A stretch of 64,000 nucleotides of DNA from Spraguea lophii. Its lineage: Eukaryota; Microsporidia; Spragueidae. The stretch spans positions 1 through 64,000 of the forward strand of contig LDOQ01000005.1 of NCBI GenBank assembly GCA_001887945.1. The letters run 5' to 3'. This document shows positions 53,700 through 64,000 of this stretch, in pieces (position 1 is the first letter of the stretch; each line of letters opens with the position of its first letter). Both the position numbers and the translations under genes were made by a program. Under the pieces are notes generated by a model that did no database searches, was not told the DNA's origin, and worked only from the letters and a program-made list of their open reading frames with translations.

Positions 53700-54360
53700 A
53701 TATACAACACTTGACTCACTTATATCTTTCATAATAATATAAATATAAGGAACTACTTTACCAAAAATATAACAATGTATTGATAATATTTGATAATATT
53801 TTAATGATGCTATTTGAAAGTTCCATCAATAAGTATTATTTTTGGATTTATAATTTTTTGTTTTTTATTCTCTGATATTAAAATTATAAATCTTTCTTCG
53901 TCTTCGTAACCATTATCATATCTTAAAAATAAATTGCCTTTAGAATCTTTTTTAAGACTTTCAGATATATCATCAATGGTCTTTTTCGAATCCATATACT
54001 TTATTTCTTACTCTTCCTATTTGTTTTATCATGGATGAAAGTTTTAGGAATTCACGTGGAATTATACTATCATCATTTAAAATTTCATCAGATATAATCG
54101 ATTTTAGTTGCTCTCTATTTGTAGTTGCCTTTTCTTTAATTGCATTTAATGTTAAAATCCGATTAATTTCTAATGATATATTATGAGTCATATTATGTTC
54201 AACTTAATTATTAATAATACCATCATTGTCTGTGAAAATGGCACCTTTACATGGTCGGTTTTTACATCTCCATCTTGTATTTCCATTTTTTAACGAATCT
54301 TTATTGTATAGATTATTGTTATAAATGATCATTTCTTTGCCTCTTTGGTTTTTTTGTAAT
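53700..54360 (-). pseudogene. Mutator-like (MULE) transposase, N-terminal half
   Basis: Starts with a FLYWCH-like zinc-binding segment (TRWRCKNRPCKG near 54270, then HNMTHNIS). A helical region follows (REQLKSIISDEILNDDSIIP). A frameshift near 53990 leads to RYDNGYEDEERFIILISENK and ILIDGTFK, where the first catalytic Asp of MULEs lies. Next come FQIASLKYYQILSIHCYIFG and VVPYIYIIMK. The C-terminal half is absent; the copy ends near 53700. Confidence 0.65.
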
Positions 54361-54369
54361 TTTATAACT

Positions 54370-54715
54370 TTTTTCAAGACGGATTTGACACAACTCGTAT
54401 ATTATTGGAATTCTAGTAACCAAAGGTAATTTAATATTACTTAAAACATTGCCAGTTCTTATTGAGATTGTTTTTTTTATTGGATCTTACCATAGTATCT
54501 TAAAATAAAACCATAACTCGATTCATTTCTTATCATTTTCATATTCTTTCTATATAATGGACATATATGATTTTGTTTAAGAATTCCTAAATTATGCAAA
54601 AAATATATTATTTTGCTCGAACAATTTATTTTATTTTTTAAATCTATTCTATTTTTTATTGTTGTATTTATACTTAAGAACTATTTCGGGGTAGTTAATA
54701 TTCATTATTGCCATA
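54370..54715 (-). pseudogene. Merlin transposase N-terminal remnant
   Basis: Minus-strand reading ends in DPIKKTISIRTGNVLSNIKL followed by PLVTRIPIIYELCQ, the conserved segment after the zinc ribbon of Merlin proteins. The upstream part is full of stops. It joins the MULE remnant at about 54370, so the catalytic half has been lost. Confidence 0.5.
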
Positions 54716-54799
54716 AATTGTTAAAATAATTTTTACCCTATCCATAAAACTCTATGTAAGAATTTTATTTATATTATATATATCGTCCTCATAAAAACC

Positions 54800-55919
54800 A
54801 TCTAATTTTTCCTTTTGGATATTTTTATTAGCATCAAAATCCTTTTTAATTAACGTTTATTTCGTATTTTGATATTTGTGAATTACTATCTCATCCATTC
54901 TTTTAATATACTCTTTTCTTACAAAAGTAAATTCGCTGGAATAGAATTCTTTGTCTTCATTATCACATTGTATTATCACATTATTTTCTGGTTGACGGTT
55001 ATGAAATAATTCAAACGGACTTTTTAATGTCATAGAATGAACAGTTTTGTTATAATTAAATGTAACCTTTGTGAGTTATTTAGGCCAATTGTTTTTATTG
55101 TCTTTGGATATTTCCTTACTCGTCATCATTGTTAATATCTGATTAAAAACGTTCAACCTGTCCTGTGACTTAGGATGTCTTGGTTTACCAAATATATATA
55201 TAACTTTCCAGTTGTACACAATTCCCTTGTACGTGATTTTTAAATTCTAAACCATTATCACTTTGTATTATTTGTGTGATGTGTTTGAGTAAAATAACTT
55301 TTCTAATGATTCAGCAACGATTTGACATTCTTATTTTTTAATGGATAACAAAAGCAAATTTTATACAGATATCAATAATTGTTAAAATCCATTTATATTC
55401 TTCCTCATTATCACTATATTTTCTTAGATCTATTAAATCAATTTGTATTTTTTCAAATGGTTTTTTGGATTTAGCATGTTTAGGTTTATCTTTTGCTTTA
55501 ACTGGTAATGCTCTTTGGCAAGTAAAACATTCTTCTACAAAGTTTTTATTACTTCCTTTTTGATTTGTTAAGTATTCTAATTTGTTTACGCTGGGATGTG
55601 AAGAATACCCATGTAATTTTATAAGCTTAAACTTCATCGTTTCCATAGATTCATCGGATATGACTCTAAGAAATTTTTCATTCCCTATGAGGTATAATGT
55701 ATTTTCAATACATCTAAAATGTTCTGACTTCTTCTTTAGACGATATCTAGCATCTTTACTTACTATATTAATATCCTTTGTTTTTGGATATTGCAAAATA
55801 TTATTTATCTCATTTTCATTTTTTGTTCTTCCTTTATACATATAGATAAAATTATTAATTTTTATAATATAAACTAAAAAATTAACCTTATATAATATTT
55901 TTAATGCAAAAAATTCCAC
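54800..55919 (-). pseudogene. Stand-alone integrase II
   Basis: The N-terminal frame (55338-55919) has a basic N-terminus, then an HHCC zinc-binding domain (LHGYSSHPSV and CFTCQRALP). The first catalytic segment is QIDLIDLRKYSD, with WILTIIDICIKFAFVI after it. The frame then breaks. GKPRHPKSQ near 55170, the polypeptide around 54990-55060 (SPFELFHNRQPENN) and DFDANKNIQKEKLDGFYEDD near 54800-54840 complete a KRBA2-like integrase. Stops and frameshifts are spread over the second half. No RT, RNase H or gag sequence adjoins it. Confidence 0.7.
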
Positions 55920-57049
55920 AAATCATCGGGATTGCAATATCATTAATGCAATGATTTTAAATTGGTGAAATATAAGTTTCACAGGCATGGCATGAGTAGT
56001 GATTTCTGCATACAGCATTGTATATAATAATATTATATTGGTTGGAATTCGGTATAATTGATAGTTATAATAAGTTTTTTATATATTGATTTATATGATT
56101 ACAGATAGCCTGTACCAATATGAGTATTTACAATTAAAAGATTCAGGGAGCATATAATAAACTTTTGTTTATTTTAAATATAACTGTGGTGGTCAATGGT
56201 TTTATTTCTTCTTCCTTTAACCCGTTCTGTATTGGTTGTAATCCTAGATCATATGGTTTAAAAACTGTTACAATATAATTTCTTAATTAATATATTAAAA
56301 AAATGATATTAAAGTTGTTCTTGTTTTTTGATACCTTCTATATTATGATTAGTTTTATAATTACTAAATTCAATAAGTTTATTAACCTATTTTTATAAAA
56401 ACATTGTACAAATTTCATTAAATGTTGATAATAAAAAAATAACTTTTCTATTCTTAATCATTGATAAGACATAAAGGAATGTAGAATAATTCAAAATAAA
56501 TTATATTATCAGATATTTTAATTTTAAAATCGTAAGATAATATATACCATTAATATAAATTATGATTCTTGTCTTTTGTTAATTTATTATTGTTATATTT
56601 TATGTGATATTTTTCTATACCCCTTCATTGTTTTTATTTCTTAATTTATTCCTAATGTAAATATAAAATTAGTTCTATCAAATGTTTTTCTTGTATTCTT
56701 ATAAGATTGAGACGTGCATATCAAGCGCACACTCGATCTGAATTGCTTTATAATCTTTTTTATAATATTTCAACGTATTTTGTTGCATTTAAGTGATAAT
56801 TTATATATTCGTTTATTTGGCGATTAATTTTTTAGGAATTTTTTGAGTTTTAAGACACGTAAAAAAATAAGATAAATTTGAAAAGAAATATAGAAATAGA
56901 TTAGAAATTTATTTTTCTATGAAAAATCAATATGTATGTTATAAATTTTTTTTGTTTTTAAACGTTGTTTCTTTAGATATTTTTTAACTTATAGTTACTT
57001 TGATTTAATCTTTTGTTTGTTAATGTTATTATTTTTTGGTTTAACGAAA
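55920..57049. other. AT-rich region, possible transposon debris
   Basis: A segment at 56160-56300 on the minus strand has a degraded Merlin-like feel (GLQPIQNGLKEEEIKPL) but no catalytic motif. Nothing else recognisable. Confidence 0.3.
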
Positions 57050-57470
57050 TATTTTTTATGATTTATCACAAAATGCCATATTTATCTTTATTAATATTGT
57101 TATATTCTACCCACCATCTGTTACTACATACTACCTTCGTTTACATGTTTTTCTATAATTTTATTAAGTTCGTTAAATTTCTTATTCGGCTAATCTCGAA
57201 AAAAATATATGAACTTTCTTTATCTATATCACTTATAAGTCATAATTTTTTTGAATTCATTCTATTATATTCCTTTTAAAAATACATGATTCATCTATTT
57301 CTACCAAGATCTTATCACCTCCTATTTTCTTATTGTGTCTATTATCAAAAATATTAACTAAAATTTTAACAAATGTTTTAATTGATTAATAATCAATATT
57401 GTATTCGTTTATTATATTCTTATAGGACGAAAAAAAAAACAAATTTGTATATTATTTTTATGATTATTGT
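57050..57470 (-). pseudogene. Merlin transposase remnant
   Basis: Reads NIINEYNIDY, KTFVKILVNIFDNRHNKKIG and GGDKILVEIDESCIFKR with the first catalytic Asp, near 57270-57440. A degraded YVVTDGG segment near 57110 follows in place of the second. Same subfamily as 44640-45090. Confidence 0.65.
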
Positions 57471-58239
57471 AAGAGATATTTTAGTTCTCTCAAATAACGA
57501 TTTTTTTTAATCGAACTCGATTTAGTTTTGCATTTATATCAATAACATTTCTAAATATATCCACCTGAACAACTTTAGCTATCAAAACTATACTTTTTTT
57601 AAATGTTAAACATCTGACTTGATTTTTTAATATACCTATGTTATTAGTTAATTAACAAATATAAAACATTAGCACATATACTAAGTAATTGGTCTTGTTG
57701 TGACAATCCTTTCATTCATGGGCGTTATTTTTTTACATGCCTTAAACCCCAAAATGCCTAAATTTTTAATCATACTATATGTTTATTGATATTGTTATAT
57801 ATATTAATGAGTAACTGTACTTACTTTATTTACTTTTTAAATAAAAATCATTATAAAATATAATTGAATTCTCCTGTTTAAACCAATTACTATAATATTA
57901 TGTCGTATAAATTATCATCACATCTTTGTTGCGTTATATTTAAACAGTAAAATAAGAGTGTATATTAGAAAATGTGTTTACAAATTAATTGTAAAGTTTT
58001 ATGTTTATTTTAACAATTTCCTATTCATTTTAATAAAAAATATTCTTCAAAAAATTTATGTTCTAAGTAATATAAATGTCTTTTTAAAGAACTAAGAAAA
58101 GATCGATATCACAAATTGATAATATAAACAGAAAAACTTATTATATCATGAGTATTCAAAATAAAATACCGTATACCATTATTCTAAACAACTTTATAAT
58201 GAGAAAAAATAAAAATTTTCAAACGAACTTAGAGAGGAT

Positions 58240-58860
58240 GTTATTTCTATGAAAACCAAATGTATTCTGCGAGATTTATTAAAACGATGTTAGATATGAA
58301 AGTCCTTACAATATATAATATTTAAAGAATGTATAGAAATAAGAAAGAAAATACCGGTGCATGTAAACTTACCAAATCAGAGAAATTCGAAAATAAAGTT
58401 TAATACTGAAAATAGGGGAACTTATAATAATTATTCTAAAAAAGCTTGTCTGATATATGAACGCATTCACAATATTGATGTTGGGAATCATGGTAAAGCA
58501 TACTCTGATGTGTTTGTTTTTACCACAAAAAGAATTTATATAATATAAATAAAAAGAAACACTGAAAATACAGCTATTAAAAAAAAGAATTTACAGAAAT
58601 TATTTTAATAGAATATTAGAAATCTGTGATAAAAACTTTATTTTTATCAACGTAGCAGGATTTAATGTATTGATTTAGAGCAAATGTGATAAATATCATG
58701 GGACCTGCTGATATTATAATAAATTAATATGAAGAAGAAAGAATATATCTGTAATGTTTCCGTAAATAAGAATTGAAGATATATTTCTATATTAATAACA
58801 AGCTAATAAATAGCATTGGCTTTAGAAATTGTATTGTAAGGCTTGTAAAAATATGTGAAG
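58240..58860 (+). pseudogene. Tc1/mariner-like transposase 2, N-terminal half
   Basis: Plus strand. FKECIEIRKKIPVHVNLPNQ and the open stretch 58357-58548 (NIDVG, FVFTTKRIYII) align in order with transposase 1. DKNFIFINVAGFNV near 58640 then stands in place of the DEVGFN catalytic segment, with the Asp replaced by Asn. The C-terminal half is missing; SINE-like copy E begins at its end. Confidence 0.6.
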
Positions 58861-58861
58861 T

Positions 58862-59248
58862 CGGAATGGTATAATTCGTTTTGATTATGGATAGTATTCG
58901 AGTCGACCATCATTTCGGATTAAAATTAATATTGCAGGAACAAAATAAAGAAGGTTGCAACCTTATTTTTCATAATTACATATTATTAAAAATTATCTTG
59001 GTAAATAAAAGAATAACAATATTATGTCAATAGAGAGGTTAGAAATCTCAAAAAGTTGGAAGGATGCAGTGATGTGAACAATACACAAAATCATAATGTT
59101 TTTGATTATAAAGTAAGATGGATTTAATACATATCTATGATGAAACTAGTTGTTACAGTTTAGATATATTTTAGGAATCAAAGGTCATAAACCATCCTAA
59201 GTTGAACTTGCCCGAAAACTTCTATAAATAAAGTTTTATTAAAAAAGT
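58862..59248 (+). repeat. SINE-like repeat copy E (diverged)
   Basis: Body and 3' half are recognisable: AAAGTAAGATGGATTTAATA, GATGAAACTAGTTGTTACAG and AGGTCATAAACCATC, ending TATAAATAAAGTTTTATT. The tRNA-like head is barely readable. An old copy abutting Tc1 remnant 2. Confidence 0.6.
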
Positions 59249-59249
59249 T

Positions 59250-60463
59250 ATACATATATGCTTTTGCTATGAATAAAGATATTTACGAGTTATTTTTCAA
59301 TACTAAATTTAGGCATAACGAAATCCAAGAATATTCTATATGAAAATATAAATATTTTAAAGAGATAACATTAAATGCTATAAAGAATATAAATATATAT
59401 TTTAATAATTTTGAATATAATATCAATAATATATCCAACATAATATATATAACAATTAATTTGGGTTTCTAACGATAAAAATACTTCATTCATAATATAA
59501 AAACGTGAAGAATATAAATTCTTTTTTAGAAATACTTTTCTATTAGAACCAAGACATAAAATGATTGTGAATGCTTTTTAACAATTTATAAAGATATTCT
59601 TGTAATAGAGTTTATAAATTTACAGGTATAAATGCATATTTTTACTTCATAGAGCTTTATTATATTATGTGGTGATTTTATATTCAGAATTTAGAAATAT
59701 TTTTATTCGGAAATTTATGAATAACAATGTCAAAATCTTATTGGCCGATTCTGAAAATATAATGCTGTTGTTAAATGTATGAACTATAGATTCTATAATT
59801 AGAGTGTTTATTTATAAAATTCGTTATTCTTGATGAAACTGTATTTCTATAGAATTTACTATTACTATATTAAAATATATGCCAAACATATAATTGATAT
59901 TTAAAACTTAAATAATAAGTTACTTATTACATCAAATAATTAAGTAAAAATAAACATCCAACATAATATATCTATAGACAATATTATTTATGATAAAGAT
60001 AGAACGCATCATAATTGTAACGCATGTAACATTATATATCCCAAGGATAAATGTTACTAATTTTTCTTAAATTTTCTTGCATTCATTTTCTAAAAGAACT
60101 TTATTTTTATCATTATTAATATCTATTACTTATAAGATTTTAAATACTTTGAAATGAAAGTTTAATATCCGAGCTTTCTTTACGAAACTTTTATCTTTTA
60201 TTTTAAATTTATATTTAACTCTTTATTCATTAATCTTCTTATTTTTAATATTACATGTTCTTTAAATCTGTTTATGGTATGACGCGATTCATATATTTTA
60301 CAATTAACTGGATAACTTAAAGAAATATTGGAAATTAACTTGAACGACGCAATTTGATGTATTCTTTGTATAGGTGTTTTTTAATAAATACGTCCTTTCA
60401 ATACGACAACCAACCCAAATTTTTATGAATTATACAGATATTTCTTAATTTTTTAATGGATTT
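59250..60463. other. AT-rich region with no gene seen
   Basis: Long AT tracts. No transposase motif, repeat or RNA gene could be identified. Confidence 0.5.
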
Positions 60464-60882
60464 TTTATTTATAAAAGTTTCTTGGTCGGATGTTGCATGT
60501 TGTATCTATGACATTTGGAGATAATGCATACCTAAATGTGTATTGACCGGCTTGGTAAGGTTATGCATTAATCTCATTTTATCTTGTGTTCCAGAACATT
60601 AATATTTTGCGTATGGTTCATTTAGCAACACCACGTCTTTTTAGAGATTCCTAATCTTTTCTTGGCATGTATTGACCGAGTCATAAATCATTACAGGGAT
60701 TGCGATTGTACCGGCTAAACGTTACTTTAATCTAGTAGCAGAGTAATTGGATCAAACATACCCACACGCACACAACAACCTTTCTCTCCGGATTTTTATT
60801 TTTTAATTTTTTTTGAATGAAAGATATGAACCCGTTGGGCTTGGGATTTGGTTACTTTCCACGACTCCTTGGCCAAGCGGGA
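60464..60882 (-). repeat. SINE-like repeat copy F
   Basis: Minus-strand copy. The head reads TCCCGCTTGGCCAAGGAGTC, then GTAACCAAATCCCAAGCCCA and a slightly altered B box GGGTTCATATC. Body blocks follow in order: CTAGATTAAAGTAACG, ATTTATGACTCGG and ACAAGATAAAATGAGATTAA. It ends with an AAACTTTTATAAATAAAAA-type terminus. Confidence 0.75.
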
Positions 60883-61149
60883 AAAAAATTTTATTGTCGA
60901 TTATTTTAACTTTCCGTGAAATCGCATATAGGAGACATAAAATTTATGAAATATTGTTTTTTTTCGGTTTATTGGTTTCGTCATTACTTATATTTTCGTA
61001 AATTTGTGACATATTTGTTGTAAACTTAATTGTTATGTGTGTCAACAATCCTTTAGAATTTTCTCTTATAGATAAAGCAAGAATCTTCAATTTATTTTTG
61101 CATATGTAATTATTTATAGGATTTCCTATTTAATTTAATAAAATTTAAC

Positions 61150-62110
61150 TAATTAATGGGGATTTACCGTATATATCAATAATTCTTAAAGACTTCCTAT
61201 AATACCCATTAAATCATTTTTCTGGTATTTAATCAAATCCGTTTTCAATAAAAATATTTAATCCCTTCAATTGTTTAGCTCTCGCTGTATAATATAGTTT
61301 TTTCGCTTATTAGAATAGTTCTTATTGATATTAAATTAAGGTTAGTATGAGACAGATATCGTACTTCGATATTATATTCATCAATTGTTATCTTTATTCC
61401 AGAATGTGATATATTCTGATACTGCCAATTAATTAAAATAAGTTACGATATAACTTTTTCTGGACACTTTTTATTGATCTGATAATATAATTGTTAAAAT
61501 CTACGACATTTACAGAATAATGTTTTTATACCCATTAGCTTAAACTATTACAGATGTATTTTTATTCGTATAATTGACATTGTCATGTTTACGTGATGCA
61601 TTTAAAAGAATACCCCCGCTTGAACCTCATATAAACATTAAAACCCCGTTTTATCTACTAACATAAAATTTTTATCAAATATTTCCATTATCTTATCGAA
61701 ATATTTTTTAGCAAACTCTTTGTATTTTTATATTACATTCTCATTATTTCCTTTTTAGAAATATCAAACTCTTTTCATGATAAAAACGAAATGTTATAAT
61801 GTGCGATCTATTATGGCTTTGCCTATTAATACATTATTTTTCTTGTTTACATGTTCTATTAGACCTTATAATATTATGGCAACAGACTCGTTAATTTTTG
61901 AAATTATATTCTCTTTTATCTAAATGTTTAATTTTTGATGCTTATTGCCCTCAACCTTCGTTTTTTATTTTGGCTTTTCCGATCAAAAATTTTAGGTATA
62001 TTGTATATTGCTCGCAATTTTATATTACGGATATATACATGGCATCGGGCTATATCCTTAATTTTTTAGTAGTATAATAATTCTTGTTCAATTCGCCAAT
62101 ATTTTTCTAA
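61150..62110 (-). pseudogene. Tc1/mariner-like transposase 3
   Basis: Order preserved on the minus strand: a degraded helix-turn-helix with AIYNIPKIFDRKSQNKKRRL near 62000, DKNFMLVDKTGF near 61640-61660 at the first catalytic site, and FNGYYRKSLRIIDIYGK near 61170. The last matches the C-terminus of transposase 1. Frequent stops. Confidence 0.6.
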
Positions 62111-62179
62111 ACTGTATTAATTATAATTATTTCTTTTCTTATATTTATTTCATTATTCGTGTATCGTTTCTATTCTCTT

Positions 62180-63400
62180 GTTAAATATTTTAATTTGTAA
62201 TGTAGAACTTTTTATATATTTTATAGTGGTATTAATTCCTAAATAAAAAAATAACAAAAAATTGGTATTTTATTAAATTAAACGAGAAATGATTTAAATT
62301 AAATGAGAACCCAATAGTTCCTTTTTTCGGAGAAATGATTATGTATGTTTACACTAACTGTAATGCTGTTAATATCAGTTGCTAACGTAATTACGTATAA
62401 TCTAGATATACACCTTGATTTATTGTTATTATCACTTTGTGTTCCAAATTATAAATATATCCGTCATATGCATATATTTTATCACTTCTTTTTTAAATAG
62501 TTTTAATTAATTGATATATAAGAACAAAAATTTTATTCTTTTAATTTTCTAAATAATATGTAAATTTTATTTAACAATTAAGCTTGATACTATTAGTTAA
62601 AAATTAATCCGTAATAAATAACAAGTCTGTCGTTTTTATTTATAAATCAATGAAAAAATGTCAAATATTTATAAAAATTTTTTTAATCACGTCATGTTTT
62701 CCTAGACAAAATTATAACAAATACATATTAATGATACAATATATATGTTATATTTAATTGAATTCTATTAAACATCGGTATCACATAATGATCTGATATG
62801 TATTTGATTTGTATGTGTGTAACAAGTGCTATAAATAAGACAATTAGGTGACAAATACTTTAATTTGGGTCTCGTTAAAAATTATATTATTGACATTTGA
62901 TGTTTAATACGTCGTAGATTGATAATTTAATTAATTTCTGAAAATAATTTGTATTATTTATTTTACTCAATAAAATGGCAAGATGTATTTTCATATTTTT
63001 TGCCTATATACATCTATTGTAAATATATAATCGGTGGTGATAAATAATCCCTTATTTGAATAATTAAACTTTTTTCAAATCCTTCTTTTACATTAACAAA
63101 TTAATTTTACAATTTAAATATAACTCCCATTTGTTCACTTAATTAAATAATATGCGTTTTTTGAATATGAATCTCGATATAAAGGGTTCAATATATTTTC
63201 AATTTTTATATTTTGTTGGTATTGTTGCTTTAAAAACTGACTGTGTCCATTTCATAATGCTTGGTTGTATATATGTTTCTGTTTTGTATTTTAAGGATAA
63301 GCTGTGATCAATAGTAATGTTATATTCGCTGTCTTTTTTATATCCTCTCCGATCAGCAGCATATATAAAAAAATTTTAATAATTTATCATTTATGATATT
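62180..63400. other. AT-rich region with no gene seen
   Basis: No coding unit, repeat or RNA gene recognised. Confidence 0.5.
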
Positions 63401-63720
63401 TTGTAATGTGTTCATATCGCTTTTTCGATAAATAATATAATTAAATCGTATTTTATTTCGCACAAGCCATTCCTAAAACCAAATATTATCAATATGGTGC
63501 CCTTTAGTGTATATTCTTTTCTTTATTTTAATTACATTTCTTTCGATAATAACGTTGTTTCATCCTACCTTATAATCGGTAATATCTTGTTTATTAAGTG
63601 AGTTATTTCTTTTACAATGTGCCGGACTCTTATTAAATCACGTAAAATTTTCTATAGCCTGCCAAACCGCTCAACGAGACCGGGATTTAATATGCTTAAT
63701 ACTTCAATTATATTTCTTTT
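63400..63720 (-). pseudogene. Decayed integrase C-terminal fragment
   Basis: Minus-strand reading shows NPGLVERFGRL near 63660-63700, the 'xxGxVERxNR' segment with the catalytic Glu. A loosely matching downstream helix region follows. The rest is unreadable. Related either to the stand-alone integrases or to an LTR element. Confidence 0.4.
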
Positions 63721-64000
63721 TACTATAAAAAAATATTTGTTGAATATTACATATCTACGTTTGTAATTATTTTTACCGTATTTTAATATATTTTACTTTA
63801 TTTTAAAAAAGTGTAGAGTCTAAAACATTTAGCATGTTAAAAATCTTTGATTTTGTGTCTTATTAATTTGTAATATATCATATATAGTTTGTTGGTATTT
63901 AATTCCTTCTTTATGTAAAACAATAATTCAAAGAAATTAATTACTGTTAAATATCGATAATTATTTATTTTTAGCTCTTTTAATAATATTTCTTAATCTT

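Noticed and set aside
57013..57279. 88-codon plus-strand ORF with hydrophobic stretches
   Set aside because: Antisense of the Merlin remnant read on the minus strand at 57050-57470.
60813..61001. 62-codon plus-strand ORF
   Set aside because: Begins inside SINE-like copy F; its first half is the antisense of the tRNA-like head.
1..64000. CRISPR arrays, bacterial operons or prophage, suggested by IS1595-like transposases
   Set aside because: No direct-repeat/spacer arrays. IS1595-like proteins here are eukaryotic Merlin elements, and the co-resident genes (MOT1, RPA32, DcpS, HAP2) are strictly eukaryotic or eukaryote-type.

Overview
The window looks like nuclear DNA of a microsporidian: a very AT-rich, intron-poor genome carrying short, reduced eukaryotic genes (MOT1, RPA32, DcpS, frequenin/NCS-1, HAP2/NF-YA, an RNF121-like RING protein). 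Many of these starts carry a CCC trinucleotide just upstream of the ATG, a start-site signal known from microsporidia. Long intergenic deserts and dense transposon debris point to one of the larger-genome, transposon-rich microsporidia. The species cannot be named from the sequence alone.

Layout. 1-6.6 kb: AT-rich desert, a broken secreted-protein gene with two in-frame TGA codons, a decayed Merlin transposon and two copies of a tRNA-headed SINE-like repeat. 6.6-32.4 kb: the gene island. In order it holds a secreted protein (-), a 47-aa ORF inside a perfect 72-bp inverted repeat, a small membrane protein, a coiled-coil protein, HAP2, a membrane protein (-), MOT1 (-), an RNF121-like E3 (+), DcpS (-), two tandem-duplicated membrane-anchored proline-rich proteins (-), a secreted ricin-B-like protein (+), a beta-propeller-like protein (-), NCS-1 (+), RPA32 (-) and a bZIP factor (+). 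Several proteins carry long Asn/Thr/Asp-rich inserts encoded by AT-rich repeats. 32.4-64 kb: a transposon graveyard with no convincing host gene.

The graveyard contains one nearly complete Ty3/gypsy element (38091-42175, 219-bp LTRs, PBS, PPT, gag and pol with five lesions). It also holds many Merlin (IS1595/ISXO2-like DDE) copies, one with 25-bp terminal inverted repeats and an 8-bp target duplication. Three Tc1/mariner-like remnants, two MULE remnants and at least three integrase genes not attached to a reverse transcriptase are present as well. Insertions are nested: one integrase gene is split by both the Ty3 element and a Merlin, and another is split by the best-preserved Merlin.

The most novel signal is a dispersed ~390-490-bp repeat family, six copies in both orientations. 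It has a tRNA-like 5' head with Pol III A and B boxes, a conserved body and a conserved AAATAAAAGTTTCATT-type 3' end. The copy at 6087-6579 is flanked by a perfect 12-bp direct repeat, as expected for a retroposed SINE. The host genes cover basal transcription (MOT1, HAP2, bZIP), replication (RPA32), RNA decay (DcpS), ER/Golgi ubiquitination (RNF121-like), calcium signalling (NCS-1) and host-facing secreted or membrane proteins. They are a mixed neighbourhood, not a pathway cluster.
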